DNA from: Amorphus coralli DSM 19760
GTDB lineage: Bacteria; Pseudomonadota; Alphaproteobacteria; Rhizobiales; Amorphaceae
Direction of reading: 5' to 3'
Assembly: GCF_000374525.1 (NCBI RefSeq)
Contig: NZ_KB894570.1
Location: 62,001 to 126,000 of the forward strand
DNA: 64,000 bases
This document shows positions 26,182 to 34,688 of this stretch, in pieces (within the stretch, counting starts at the first letter, position 1; each line of letters opens with the position of its first letter). Position numbers and translations under genes: made by a program. The notes under the pieces were generated by a model that was not told the origin of the DNA, made no database searches, and saw only the letters and a list, made by a program, of their open reading frames with translations.

Positions 26182-27492
26182 TCAGTCCTTCGGCCGGCGG
26201 TCGATGACCCGCCTGGCCTTGCCCATCGAGCGTTCAATGCCGCCCGGATCGGCAACCACGATCCGCGTCGACACGCCGATGTTGTTCTTGATGTGCGCCC
26301 TGAGTTCGGCGGCATGGGACGCCCGGCTTGCCTCGTCGGCGACGTCCGGCCGGGCCTCCACATGAACGGTGAGCTCGTCCATGCGGCTTTCTCGCGTTAC
26401 CTCAAGAACATAGTGGGGGGCAAGGCCGGCGCAGCGCAGAAGCTGCTCTTCCACCTGGGTGGGGAAGACGTTGACGCCGCGAATGATCAGCATGTCGTCG
26501 GAGCGGCCGGTGATCTTCTCCATGCGCCGCATGGACCGGGCGGTACCCGGAAGGAGCCGGGTGAGGTCGCGGGTGCGGTAGCGGATGATCGGCAGCGCTT
26601 CCTTGGTAAGCGAGGTGAAAACGAGTTCGCCCACCTCGCCGTCGGCCACCGGCATGCCGGTGGCCGGATCGATGACCTCCGGATAGAAATGATCCTCCCA
26701 GATGTGCAGGCCGTCCTTGGTCTCCACGCATTCGTTGGCGACGCCCGGCCCCATCACTTCGGACAGGCCGTAGATGTCGACGGCGTGAATGTCGAAGGCC
26801 TTCTCGATCTCCTGACGCACCGAGTTGGTCCAGGGCTCAGCACCGAAGATGCCGACCTTCAGCGAGGAGGCTGCCGGGTCGAGGCCACGCTGGCGGAATT
26901 CATCGAGGATCGCCAGCATGTAGGACGGCGTGACCATGATGATCTCGGGACGGAAGTCCTCGATCAGCTGGACCTGGCGCTCGGTCATGCCACCGGACAT
27001 GGGCACGACGGTGCACCCGAGCTTCTCCGCGCCATAGTGGGCGCCGAGGCCGCCGGTGAACAGCCCGTAGCCATAGGAGACGTGGCAGATCATGCCCGGC
27101 CGGCCGCCGGAGGCGCGGATCGAGCGCGCCATCACGGTGGCCCAGGTGTCGATGTCGCGCTGGGTGTAGCCGACAACGGTCGGCTTGCCGGTGGTGCCGG
27201 ACGAGCCGTGGATGCGCACGACCTTCTCGCGTGGTACCGCGAACAGGCCGAACGGGTAGTTGTCGCGCAGGTCCTGCTTGGTGGTGAACGGGAACTTCGC
27301 CAGGTCCTCAAGTGACGTCAGATCGTCCGGATGGACACCGGCTGCGTCGAAGGATGCGCGGTAGTGGGGCACGTTCTCGTAGGCATGGGCGAGCGACCAT
27401 TTCAGCCGCTCCAGCTGCAGCGCCGCAATCTCGTCGCGCGAGGCGATCTCGATCGGGTCGAGAGTGTCCCGGTCCGGGCTCAGGTCCAGCAT
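26182..27492 (-). CDS. paaK: Phenylacetate-CoA ligase
   Basis: Activates phenylacetate to phenylacetyl-CoA with ATP, the entry step of aerobic phenylacetate breakdown. The 436-residue protein is normal PaaK length. Motifs: FPFTTKQDLRDNYPFGLFAV, the AMP-binding loop VRIHGSSGTTGKPTVVGYT, VDIYGLSEVMGPGVANEC, the region RTRDLTRLLPG, the IIRGVNVFPTQVEEQLL hinge, and the C-terminal Lys region IERSMGKARRVIDRR. ATG 27492 is chosen by homology over an in-frame upstream extension. It lies with paaI and paaG in one minus-strand series. Confidence 0.96.
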   Translation of the reverse strand: MLDLSPDRDTLDPIEIASRDEIAALQLERLKWSLAHAYENVPHYRASFDAAGVHPDDLTSLEDLAKFPFTTKQDLRDNYPFGLFAVPREKVVRIHGSSGTTGKPTVVGYTQRDIDTWATVMARSIRASGGRPGMICHVSYGYGLFTGGLGAHYGAEKLGCTVVPMSGGMTERQVQLIEDFRPEIIMVTPSYMLAILDEFRQRGLDPAASSLKVGIFGAEPWTNSVRQEIEKAFDIHAVDIYGLSEVMGPGVANECVETKDGLHIWEDHFYPEVIDPATGMPVADGEVGELVFTSLTKEALPIIRYRTRDLTRLLPGTARSMRRMEKITGRSDDMLIIRGVNVFPTQVEEQLLRCAGLAPHYVLEVTRESRMDELTVHVEARPDVADEASRASHAAELRAHIKNNIGVSTRIVVADPGGIERSMGKARRVIDRRPKD

Positions 27493-27571
27493 GGCGTGTC
27501 CTCCGAATGTGACGGGCGGCGCGGGGAGGATTGTGTCCCCTCGGCGCCGGCCGGAAAGCGATGGCGGGCGG

Positions 27572-28021
27572 CTATTGGGTTGCCGCTTCCGCGCTTGAAC
27601 CTTCGAGCAGTCGGCCGGCGATGGTGCGCGACTGGCCACGGAATTCCGCGACCGCGGCGCCGGACTGGTCGGCAACGGTGATGTCGTAGATGCCGGACCG
27701 GCCCTCGCGCCACCGCTCTGCCGCCGTGGCCGTCAACCGGTCGCCGAGCTTCACGGGCTTCAGGAAGCTGATCGCGCAGGACTGGGCGACGGTGCGCTGA
27801 TCGTAGGTGTTGCAGGAGAAGGCGAAGGCCGAATCCGCCAACAGGAACATGAAGCCGCCGTGGCAGATGCCGTGGCCGTTCACCATGTCCTCGCGGATGG
27901 TCATCGCGAGGACGGCCTTGCCGGGCTCGACAGAGACGATCTCCATCCCGAGCCCCTGGGAGGCCTTGTCCTCCGCCCACATGGCGTCGGCGCAGGCACG
28001 GGCTGTTTCGAGAGCATCCAT
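27572..28021 (-). CDS. paaI: Hydroxyphenylacetyl-CoA thioesterase PaaI
   Basis: Hot-dog thioesterase that hydrolyses stalled phenylacetyl-CoA intermediates and frees CoA. 149 residues with the active-site helix NGHGICHGGFMFLLADSAFA (catalytic Asp in LADSAF) and the following SCN segment. The start at 28021 is 15 bases after the paaG stop, consistent with one transcript paaG-paaI-paaK. Confidence 0.93.
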   Translation of the reverse strand: MDALETARACADAMWAEDKASQGLGMEIVSVEPGKAVLAMTIREDMVNGHGICHGGFMFLLADSAFAFSCNTYDQRTVAQSCAISFLKPVKLGDRLTATAAERWREGRSGIYDITVADQSGAAVAEFRGQSRTIAGRLLEGSSAEAATQ

Positions 28022-28035
28022 CAGCCGGACCCCTG

Positions 28036-28833
28036 TCAGCCCTTGCGGCCGGTGAAGGCCGGCGCACGCTTTTCCATGAAGGCGCGGACGCCCTCGGCGT
28101 AGTCGGGATGCTTGCCCAGACCGCGCTGGGTGTCGCGCTCCAGGTCGAGCTGGGCGTCGAGATCGTTGGTCTCGGCGGCGTCCAGGAGCTTCTTCTGCAT
28201 GGCGAGCCCATCGGTGGGGGCGCTGGCGAACTTCTCCGCCATTTCGGTGGCGGTCGGCATCAGGGCCTCGCCGTCGACGGCCTTCCAGATCAGGCCCCAG
28301 GCTTCGGCGGTGTCGGCGTTGATCGGCTCTGCGAGCAGGCACATGGCCCGGGCCCGGGCCGAACCGACAAGACGCGGCAGCATCCAGGTGCCGCCGGAAT
28401 CCGGCACCAGGCCGATCTTGGCGAAGGCCTGGATGAACTTAGCGGTGCGCGAGGCCAGCACGATGTCGCAGTTGAGCGCGATGTTGGCGCCGGCTCCCGC
28501 CGCCGTGCCGTTCACCGCCGCGATGACGGGGAAGGGCAGCGCGTGCAGCTTGCGCACCAGAGGATTGTAGTAGGTCTCGATGGTGCGGCCGAGATCAGGT
28601 GCCTCGCCACCGGCTGGCGTCACCCGGTCGGACAGGTCCTGGCCGGCGCAGAAGCCGCGACCGGCGCCGGTGAGCACGACAGCGCGGCAGGAGAGGTCGG
28701 CTTCGGCCTCTTCCAGGGCGGCGCGAAGCGCCAGGTGCATGGCTTCATTGAAGGAATTGAGCTTGTCGGGCCGGTTGAGCGTGATCAGCCGGTAGCCGTC
28801 GCGAACCTCGGTAAGGACCGGGGTCTCGTCCAT
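28036..28833 (-). CDS. paaG: PaaG-like enoyl-CoA hydratase/isomerase (ring 1,2-epoxyphenylacetyl-CoA isomerase)
   Basis: Crotonase-fold enzyme, 265 residues. In the phenylacetate pathway PaaG isomerises the epoxide to the seven-membered oxepin-CoA ring. Evidence: the oxyanion-hole segments GAGRGFCAGQDLSDR and GTAAGAGANIALNCDIVLAS, FAKIGLVPDSGGTWMLPRLV with the conserved acidic residue, and the position directly upstream of paaI and paaK. It is the first gene of the minus-strand series and faces paaN across a 211-base divergent promoter region. Confidence 0.92.
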   Translation of the reverse strand: MDETPVLTEVRDGYRLITLNRPDKLNSFNEAMHLALRAALEEAEADLSCRAVVLTGAGRGFCAGQDLSDRVTPAGGEAPDLGRTIETYYNPLVRKLHALPFPVIAAVNGTAAGAGANIALNCDIVLASRTAKFIQAFAKIGLVPDSGGTWMLPRLVGSARARAMCLLAEPINADTAEAWGLIWKAVDGEALMPTATEMAEKFASAPTDGLAMQKKLLDAAETNDLDAQLDLERDTQRGLGKHPDYAEGVRAFMEKRAPAFTGRKG

Positions 28834-28920
28834 GGCGCGTCTCCCAAATCATCTGACGATCATCGGGGAAGGGCATACCACGCCGATCCCCGTGCCGCTT
28901 CTCTGTCCGAAAATCAGGAC

Positions 28921-28944
28921 TTGACTGACCGGACGGTTAATCAA
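28921..28944. promoter_or_regulatory. Candidate PaaR (TetR) operator between paaG and paaN
   Basis: A 24-base imperfect palindrome whose left half is TTGACTGACCGG and right half ACGGTTAATCAA; nine of twelve positions are complementary. It lies 88 bases upstream of paaG and 101 upstream of paaN, so it could control both directions. The ACCG/CGGT core suits a TetR-family site. Assignment to the nearby TetR protein is inference. Confidence 0.5.
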
Positions 28945-29044
28945 TTAGTATGAGCCAAAAGCCGGGCTGTCAACGCGATCAGGATGGACGCGAGGGCCGG
29001 CGGATCGCCGGCGACGAGACCGGCGGCGACAAGGGAGAGACGCC

Positions 29045-30712
29045 ATGTCCGAGCTGTTCGACCGCCACCGCGAGACCCTTCAGCGCGCCGTCGAGGCCGC
29101 GCACACGCGGGGCTACTGGTCGCCCTATCCGGAAATGCCGTCCGGCCGGATCTACGGCGAGACGGCCAAGGCCGATGGCGAGGCCGCCTTCCAGGCGCTG
29201 CTCAACGCACCGTTCGAGATCGATCAGCCGACCACCGGCGCCACCGTGGGCAAGGAGGAGAGCCCCTACGGCTTCGCGCTGGGCACCACCTATCCGGCGA
29301 CCGATCCCGTCGCGCTCGTGGCTGCGGCCCGCGCGGCCGGCAAGGCCTGGGCGCAGGCCTCGGTGGAGACGCGGGTGGGGATCTGCATGGAGGTCCTGGA
29401 CCGGATCAACAAGCAGTCCTTCCTGATGGCCAACGCCGTGATGCACACGTCCGGCCAGTCCTTCATGATGGCCTTCCAGGCAGGCGGTCCGCACGCCCAG
29501 GATCGCGGGCTGGAGGCCGTCGCCTACGCCTATGACGAGATGGCCAAGGTGCCGGGTGCCGTGCGCTGGGAGAAGCCGCAGGGCAAGCAGCCGCCGGCCG
29601 TCCTCGACAAGACCTTCAAGGTCGTGCCGCGCGGCGTGGCGCTGGTCATCGGCTGCGCGACCTTCCCGAACTGGAATTCCTACTCGGCCTATTTCGCCGA
29701 CCTTGCCACCGGCAATGCCGTGGTGGTGAAGCCGCATCCGATGGCGATCCTGCCGCTGGCGCTCACCGTGCGCATCACGCGCGAAGTGCTGGCCGAGCAG
29801 GGCTTCGACCCGAACGTGGTGGTGCTTGCCGCCGATGAGCCGGAGGCGCCCATCGCCCAGTCGCTGGTGAGCCATCCCGATGTCGCGATCGTCGACTTCA
29901 CCGGCTCGCGGGCCTTCGGCGAGTGGATCCGAACCAATGCCGCCGGCAAGCAGGTCTTCACGGAAGAGGCCGGCGTGAACTCGGTGGTGGCGCTGTCTAC
30001 GGACTCTTTCAAGGGTCTGTGTGGCAACCTGGCCTTCTCTCTGTCGCTCTATTCCGGCCAGATGTGCACCGCCCCACAGAACATCTTCGTGCCGCGCGAG
30101 GGCATCCAGACCGATGACGGTCACAAGAGCGTCGACGATGTCGCCAAGGGTATCGCGACGGCGCTCGACAAGCTTCTCGGCGATCCCGACCGCGCCATCG
30201 GCATTCTGGGTGCGGTGCAGAATCCCGATACGCTCGCCCGGGTCGACGACGCCCGCGCGCTGGGCAAGGTCGTGCACGACTCCGCGCCGGTCTCCGGCGG
30301 CACGATCCCGGAAGGGGCCCGGACCGCGACGCCGCTGCTGGTACAGCTCGATGCGGAGGACGAGGCGGCCTACCTGGAAGAGCGCTTCGGACCGATCGCC
30401 TTCGTGATCGCCACCGACGATGCGGAGGACGCGATCACCCGGGCCGCAGGGTCGGCGCGGACGAAGGGGGCTATCACTGCCGCCATCTATTCCACCGACG
30501 AGAGCCAGATCGACGAGGCGGCCGCGGCCTTTGCCGAGGCCGGCGCGCCGCTTTCGGTCAACCTGACCGGTCAGATCCTGGTCAACCAGTCGGCTGCGTT
30601 CTCCGATTATCACGTGACGGGAGCCAACCCGGCGGGCACCGCGTGCCTGACCGACGCGGCCTTCGTTGCCAATCGCTTCCGCGTCGCCACGGTCCGCAGG
30701 CAGGGGGCCTAG
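29045..30712 (+). CDS. paaN: Phenylacetate degradation aldehyde dehydrogenase PaaN
   Basis: Aldehyde dehydrogenase-fold enzyme of 555 residues for oxidation of the ring-opened semialdehyde-CoA. It begins SELFDRHRETLQRAVEAAHT, then RGYWSPYPEMPS, characteristic of the stand-alone PaaN type; the MaoC hydratase domain of fused PaaZ is missing, so ring opening needs a separate oxepin-CoA hydrolase. NAD site GTTYPATDP onward; EEAGVNSVV near the general base; the nucleophile is in LYSGQMCTAPQNIF. GAGAGACGCC precedes ATG 29045. It is transcribed away from paaG and towards the ABC transporter genes, 81 bases further on. Confidence 0.92.
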   Translation: MSELFDRHRETLQRAVEAAHTRGYWSPYPEMPSGRIYGETAKADGEAAFQALLNAPFEIDQPTTGATVGKEESPYGFALGTTYPATDPVALVAAARAAGKAWAQASVETRVGICMEVLDRINKQSFLMANAVMHTSGQSFMMAFQAGGPHAQDRGLEAVAYAYDEMAKVPGAVRWEKPQGKQPPAVLDKTFKVVPRGVALVIGCATFPNWNSYSAYFADLATGNAVVVKPHPMAILPLALTVRITREVLAEQGFDPNVVVLAADEPEAPIAQSLVSHPDVAIVDFTGSRAFGEWIRTNAAGKQVFTEEAGVNSVVALSTDSFKGLCGNLAFSLSLYSGQMCTAPQNIFVPREGIQTDDGHKSVDDVAKGIATALDKLLGDPDRAIGILGAVQNPDTLARVDDARALGKVVHDSAPVSGGTIPEGARTATPLLVQLDAEDEAAYLEERFGPIAFVIATDDAEDAITRAAGSARTKGAITAAIYSTDESQIDEAAAAFAEAGAPLSVNLTGQILVNQSAAFSDYHVTGANPAGTACLTDAAFVANRFRVATVRRQGA

Positions 30713-30793
30713 ATCTCACGACAACTGGGATCGAAAGAGCGCCGGAAAGAGTGCTCGACAGTCCAACCAAAAAATCCAACGGGAGGAAACGAC

Positions 30794-31957
30794 ATGACGA
30801 AGTTTCAACGCCTTGCACGTCTGGCCGCGGTGTCCGCCGCGAGCCTGGCGCTCGGACTGACGGCCGTCTCGGCCGCCGATCCGATCAAGATCGGTTCCGT
30901 GCTCGCGGTGACCGGCCCGGCGTCCTTCCTCGGCGATCCCGAGGATAAGACGCTGAAGATGTACGTGGACAAGATCAACGAAGAGGGCGGCGTGCTTGGC
31001 CGTCCGCTGGAACTGATCGTCTACGACTCCGGCGGCGACGCCAACAAGGCGCGCACGTTCGCCACTCGCCTGATCGAGGATGACGAGGTGGTCGCGATCG
31101 TCGGCGGCGCGACCACCGGCACAACCATGGCGATGGTCCCGCTCGTGGAAGACGCCGAGATCCCCTTCATCTCCCTCGGCGGTGCGGTGGTCATCATCGA
31201 TCCGGTGAAGGAGTGGGTGTTCAAGACGCCGCACACCGACCGCATGGCCTGCCAGAAGATCTTCGAGGACATGAAGGCCAACGGCTACACCAAGATCGGC
31301 ATGATCTCGGGCACCGGCGGCTTCGGCAAGTCCATGCGCCAGCAGTGTCTCGACGTGATCGGCGACTACGGCATCGAAGTCGTGGCGGACGAGACCTATG
31401 GCCCGTCCGATGCCGACATGACGCCGCAGCTCACCAAGATCAAGAATGCCGACGGCGTGCAGGCGGTGGTCAATCCGGGCTTCGGCCAGGGCCCCGCGAT
31501 CGTCACCCGCAACTATCGCCAGCTCGGCATCGAGGTGCCGCTCTACCAGAGCCACGGCGTCGCCTCGAAGAGCTTCATCGAGCTTGCCGGTGACTCTGCC
31601 AACGGCGTCCGCCTGCCGGCCGCCGCGCTTCTGGTCGCCGACAAGCTGCCGGACAACGACCCGCAGAAGGCCGTCGTGGTCGACTACAAGACCATGTACG
31701 AGGACCAGACCGGCGAGGACGTGTCGACCTTCGGCGGACACGCCTATGACGGCCTGATGATCCTGGTCGAGGCGATCAAGAAGGCGGGCTCCGACGATCC
31801 GGCGGCGATCCGGGACGCCATCGAGGCGACCACCGGCTTCGTCGGAACCGGTGGCGAGGTCAACATGTCGGCGGACGACCATCTCGGCCTGGACGTCTCG
31901 GCGTTCAAGATGCTCGAGATCCAGGACGGCGACTGGACCATCGTCGGCGGAAACTGA
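30794..31957 (+). CDS. ABC transporter substrate-binding protein, branched-chain amino acid (LivK) type
   Basis: Periplasmic binding protein, 387 residues. A Sec signal peptide (1-27) ends AVSAAD, with cleavage after SA. The mature protein starts PIKIGSVLAVTGPASFLGDP and shows the Peripla_BP_6 fold, with KIGMISGTGGFGKSMRQQCL and FGGHAYDGLMILVEAIKKAG. In a phenylacetate neighbourhood the ligand may be an aromatic acid rather than an amino acid; family members for aromatics exist, but the ligand is not readable here. GGGAGGAAACGAC is a strong ribosome-binding site. Hairpins follow its stop. Confidence 0.92.
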   Translation: MTKFQRLARLAAVSAASLALGLTAVSAADPIKIGSVLAVTGPASFLGDPEDKTLKMYVDKINEEGGVLGRPLELIVYDSGGDANKARTFATRLIEDDEVVAIVGGATTGTTMAMVPLVEDAEIPFISLGGAVVIIDPVKEWVFKTPHTDRMACQKIFEDMKANGYTKIGMISGTGGFGKSMRQQCLDVIGDYGIEVVADETYGPSDADMTPQLTKIKNADGVQAVVNPGFGQGPAIVTRNYRQLGIEVPLYQSHGVASKSFIELAGDSANGVRLPAAALLVADKLPDNDPQKAVVVDYKTMYEDQTGEDVSTFGGHAYDGLMILVEAIKKAGSDDPAAIRDAIEATTGFVGTGGEVNMSADDHLGLDVSAFKMLEIQDGDWTIVGGN

Positions 31958-31978
31958 TTGCCCTTCACCATCCCCTGA

Positions 31979-32031
31979 CCGTCGGCCGGAGCTGCTCCGG
32001 CCGACGGGTTTCGCCGGAGCTTCCGCTCCGG
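31979..32031 (+). terminator. Intercistronic hairpins after the binding-protein gene
   Basis: The first hairpin (31979-32007) has a 13-bp stem, CCGTCGGCCGGAG with CTCCGGCCGACGG, around a CTG loop. The second (32014-32031) is CCGGAGC-TTCC-GCTCCGG. There is no long T-tract, so they more likely give partial termination or protect the upstream mRNA from 3' decay, favouring the binding protein over the permeases. Confidence 0.6.
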
Positions 32032-32089
32032 AAGCGACCGGCGGTCGCGCTCTGCGCGCGCCGTCCCTCGCGCCACCCGGGCTGATGCG

Positions 32090-32962
32090 ATGGCTGAATT
32101 CCTGCAGTTTGCTTTTTCGGGGCTGACGGTCGGCGCGGTCTACGCGCTCGTGGCGATCGGCTTCACCCTCATCTACAACGCCTCCGACGTCGTGAACTTT
32201 GCCCAGGGCGAGTTCGTCATGATCGGCGGAATGGCGACCGTTTTCATCATGGCGGCGGGCGTCCCCATGCCGCTGGCGGCGGGCGGCGCCATCGTGATTG
32301 CGGTCGCGGTCGGGCTGCTCCTGCACCGGCTGGCCATCGAGCCCGCGCGCGGCGCGGACGCGGTGACGCTGATCATCATCACCATCGGCGCATCGATCTT
32401 CCTGCGGTCGGCCGCAAGCATCGTCTTCGACAAGCAGTTCCACACGCTGCCGCCCTTCACCGGCGAGACCCCGATCGTGATCGGTGGCGCGGCGATTCTG
32501 CCGCAGAGCCTGTGGGTGCTGGGCGGGGGCGTGGTCATCGTGACCATCCTGTGGGCCTTCCTGACCCACACAATCCTCGGCAAGGCGATCCTGGCCACCG
32601 CCGCCAACCGGCTGGCAGCCAAGCTGGTCGGCATCAACACCAGCTACGTGGTGGGCCTCTCCTTCGCAGTGTCGGCGGCCATCGGCGCCATTGCCGGCAT
32701 CCTGGTTTCGCCGGTCACGCTGACCCGTTACGACGTCGGCACGTTGCTGGCGCTGAAGGGCTTTGCCGCAGCCATGGTCGGCGGCATGGGAAGCCCCATT
32801 GGCGCGATCGTCGGCGGACTGCTGATCGGGCTCCTGGAAGCGTTCGGCGCCGGCTACATCTCGTCGGACTACAAGGACGCCATCGCCTTCCTGGTGATCC
32901 TGGCGGTGCTGTTCTTCATGCCGACGGGCCTGTTCGGCCGCGCCAGCGTGGAGCGCGTCTGA
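32090..32962 (+). CDS. livH: Branched-chain-type ABC transporter permease (LivH)
   Basis: Inner-membrane permease of 290 residues with about eight hydrophobic segments. Family motifs are SGLTVGAVYALVAIGFTLIY, NASDVVNFAQGEFVMIGGM and, near the C-terminus, GFAAAMVGGMGSPIGAIVGG (the EAA-like coupling region) and ISSDYKDAIAFLVI. It overlaps livM by one base (TGATG), so the permeases are translationally coupled. Confidence 0.94.
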   Translation: MAEFLQFAFSGLTVGAVYALVAIGFTLIYNASDVVNFAQGEFVMIGGMATVFIMAAGVPMPLAAGGAIVIAVAVGLLLHRLAIEPARGADAVTLIIITIGASIFLRSAASIVFDKQFHTLPPFTGETPIVIGGAAILPQSLWVLGGGVVIVTILWAFLTHTILGKAILATAANRLAAKLVGINTSYVVGLSFAVSAAIGAIAGILVSPVTLTRYDVGTLLALKGFAAAMVGGMGSPIGAIVGGLLIGLLEAFGAGYISSDYKDAIAFLVILAVLFFMPTGLFGRASVERV

Positions 32963-33903
32963 TGGGGCGGCTCTTCAATCATCCGCTCGCCGCGCCGGCC
33001 CTGATTGCGCTCATCGTGATCGCGTGCGGGTTCGGCCTCGGCTCCAATTTCTACCTGCGCGTGGCGGCGCTGGTCTGGATCTCGGCGCTTGCCGCCATCG
33101 GCCTCAACCTGCTGATGGGCTTTGCTGGCCAGGTCAGCCTCGGTCATGCCGGCTTCTTCGGGATCGGCGCGTACGCCGTGGCGGTCGGGCCCAACGTCCT
33201 GCCGGTGTCGCCGCTTCTGGCGCTCGTTCTCGGCATCGCGCTCGCCGCCGTGATCGCCTACCTGGTGGGGCGTCCCATCCTGAAGCTCAAGGGTCACTAC
33301 CTGGCTGTGGCGACGTTGGGGTTCGGCATCCTCGTCTACATGGTGCTTTCGAACGAATCCGGCCTCACCGGCGGCCCCGACGGCATGCCGGTGTCGCGGG
33401 CCACGCTGTTCGGCTGGCGGCTGAAGGGCGTCGACACCTGGTACTGGATCACCGGCGGCGTGCTGGTGGTGGGGGCGTGGGTCGCCGTCAACCTGGTACG
33501 CTCGCCGACCGGCCGGGCGCTGCGCGCGCTGCACGATTCCGAGGTCGCCGCTCGCGTCGTGGGCGTTGACGTCGCCCGCTACAAGCTCGTGGCCTTCGTG
33601 GTGTCCGCGGTCTACACGGCGCTCGCCGGCGGCCTTCTGGCACTGTTCAACGGGTTCATCACGCCGGACGTCGCCGGCTTCATGCACTCCATCGAGTTCG
33701 TGGTGATGGTGGTGCTCGGCGGCATGGGGTCCATCGTCGGATCCCTGGTCGGGGCGGCGATCCTGATCGCGCTGCCGCAGGCGCTCTCGGCCTTCCAGGA
33801 ATATGAACACCTGGCCCTCGGCCTGATCCTCATGGTGTTCATGATCTTCCTGAGGAAGGGCATCGTGCCCAGCCTCGTCGCGCTCGCGGGGAGGGGCCGA
33901 TGA
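32962..33903 (+). CDS. livM: Branched-chain-type ABC transporter permease (LivM)
   Basis: Second permease, 313 residues. Seen: LNLLMGFAGQVSLGHAGFFG followed by IGAYAVAV, the LKLKGHYLAVATLGFG segment and the C-terminal GGMGSIVGSLVGAAILIALP coupling region. ATG at 32962 uses the last base of the livH stop. It ends in a 4-base ATGA overlap with livG. Confidence 0.94.
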   Translation: MGRLFNHPLAAPALIALIVIACGFGLGSNFYLRVAALVWISALAAIGLNLLMGFAGQVSLGHAGFFGIGAYAVAVGPNVLPVSPLLALVLGIALAAVIAYLVGRPILKLKGHYLAVATLGFGILVYMVLSNESGLTGGPDGMPVSRATLFGWRLKGVDTWYWITGGVLVVGAWVAVNLVRSPTGRALRALHDSEVAARVVGVDVARYKLVAFVVSAVYTALAGGLLALFNGFITPDVAGFMHSIEFVVMVVLGGMGSIVGSLVGAAILIALPQALSAFQEYEHLALGLILMVFMIFLRKGIVPSLVALAGRGR

Positions 33904-34688
33904 CTGCGCTGTCCGTCCGGGATATCGGGATTTCCTTCGGGGGCGTGAAGGCGGTCGATTCCGTCTCCTTCGACGTCGAGGAAGGGTCGATCTTCTCCAT
34001 CATCGGTCCGAACGGTGCCGGCAAGACGACGCTCTTCAACCTGATCTCGGGGGTCTACCTGCCCAAGGCGGGCACCGTGTCGCTGTTCGGCGAGGACGTC
34101 ACTGGCGTTGCCCCGAACCGGCTGGTGGCGCGGGGGCTGTCGCGCACCTTCCAGAACCTGCAGATCTTCTTCCGCATGACGGTGGCGGAGAACGTCATGG
34201 TCGGGCGGCACCTGAAGGAAGCGCGCGGGATTGTACCGCACCTTCTCTCGCTTCCCTCCGTGGTGCGCCAGAACCGGGACAGCCGAACCGAGGCTATCCG
34301 CCTTCTGGATCGCATCGGGCTAGCCGGTCGGGCCGACGACCTGGCGGCGAACCTGCCCTATGGCGAACTGAAGCGGCTGGAGATCGCCCGCGCACTCGCC
34401 ACCGAGCCGAAAATCCTGCTTCTCGACGAGCCGGCTGCGGGCTGCAATCCGAAGGAAACGGAAGACATCGAGCGCCTGATCGAGGCGATCGCCGCGGACG
34501 GGGTCACGGTGGTGCTTGTGGAGCACGACATGCGGCTCGTCATGCGCATCTCGAACCGTTTGCACGTGCTGGACTATGGCAAGACGCTCGCGTCCGGCAC
34601 GGCGGAGGACGTGCGCACAAATCCGGAGGTCATCAAGGCCTATCTGGGAACCCATGGAGCGGAGGAGGCGGCCCGTGCTCGGCGTTGA
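33900..34688 (+). CDS. livG: ABC transporter ATP-binding protein LivG
   Basis: Cytosolic ATPase, 262 residues. Walker A GPNGAGKTT, Q-loop in SRTFQNLQIF, Walker B LLLDEPAAG and switch His in VLVEHDMRLV are all intact. The signature is LPYGELKRLEIARAL, where the usual SYGxQR is LPYGELKR, normal for LivG. The RMTVAENVMVGRH region is also typical. Its 3' end overlaps livF by 14 bases. Confidence 0.95.
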   Translation: MTALSVRDIGISFGGVKAVDSVSFDVEEGSIFSIIGPNGAGKTTLFNLISGVYLPKAGTVSLFGEDVTGVAPNRLVARGLSRTFQNLQIFFRMTVAENVMVGRHLKEARGIVPHLLSLPSVVRQNRDSRTEAIRLLDRIGLAGRADDLAANLPYGELKRLEIARALATEPKILLLDEPAAGCNPKETEDIERLIEAIAADGVTVVLVEHDMRLVMRISNRLHVLDYGKTLASGTAEDVRTNPEVIKAYLGTHGAEEAARARR

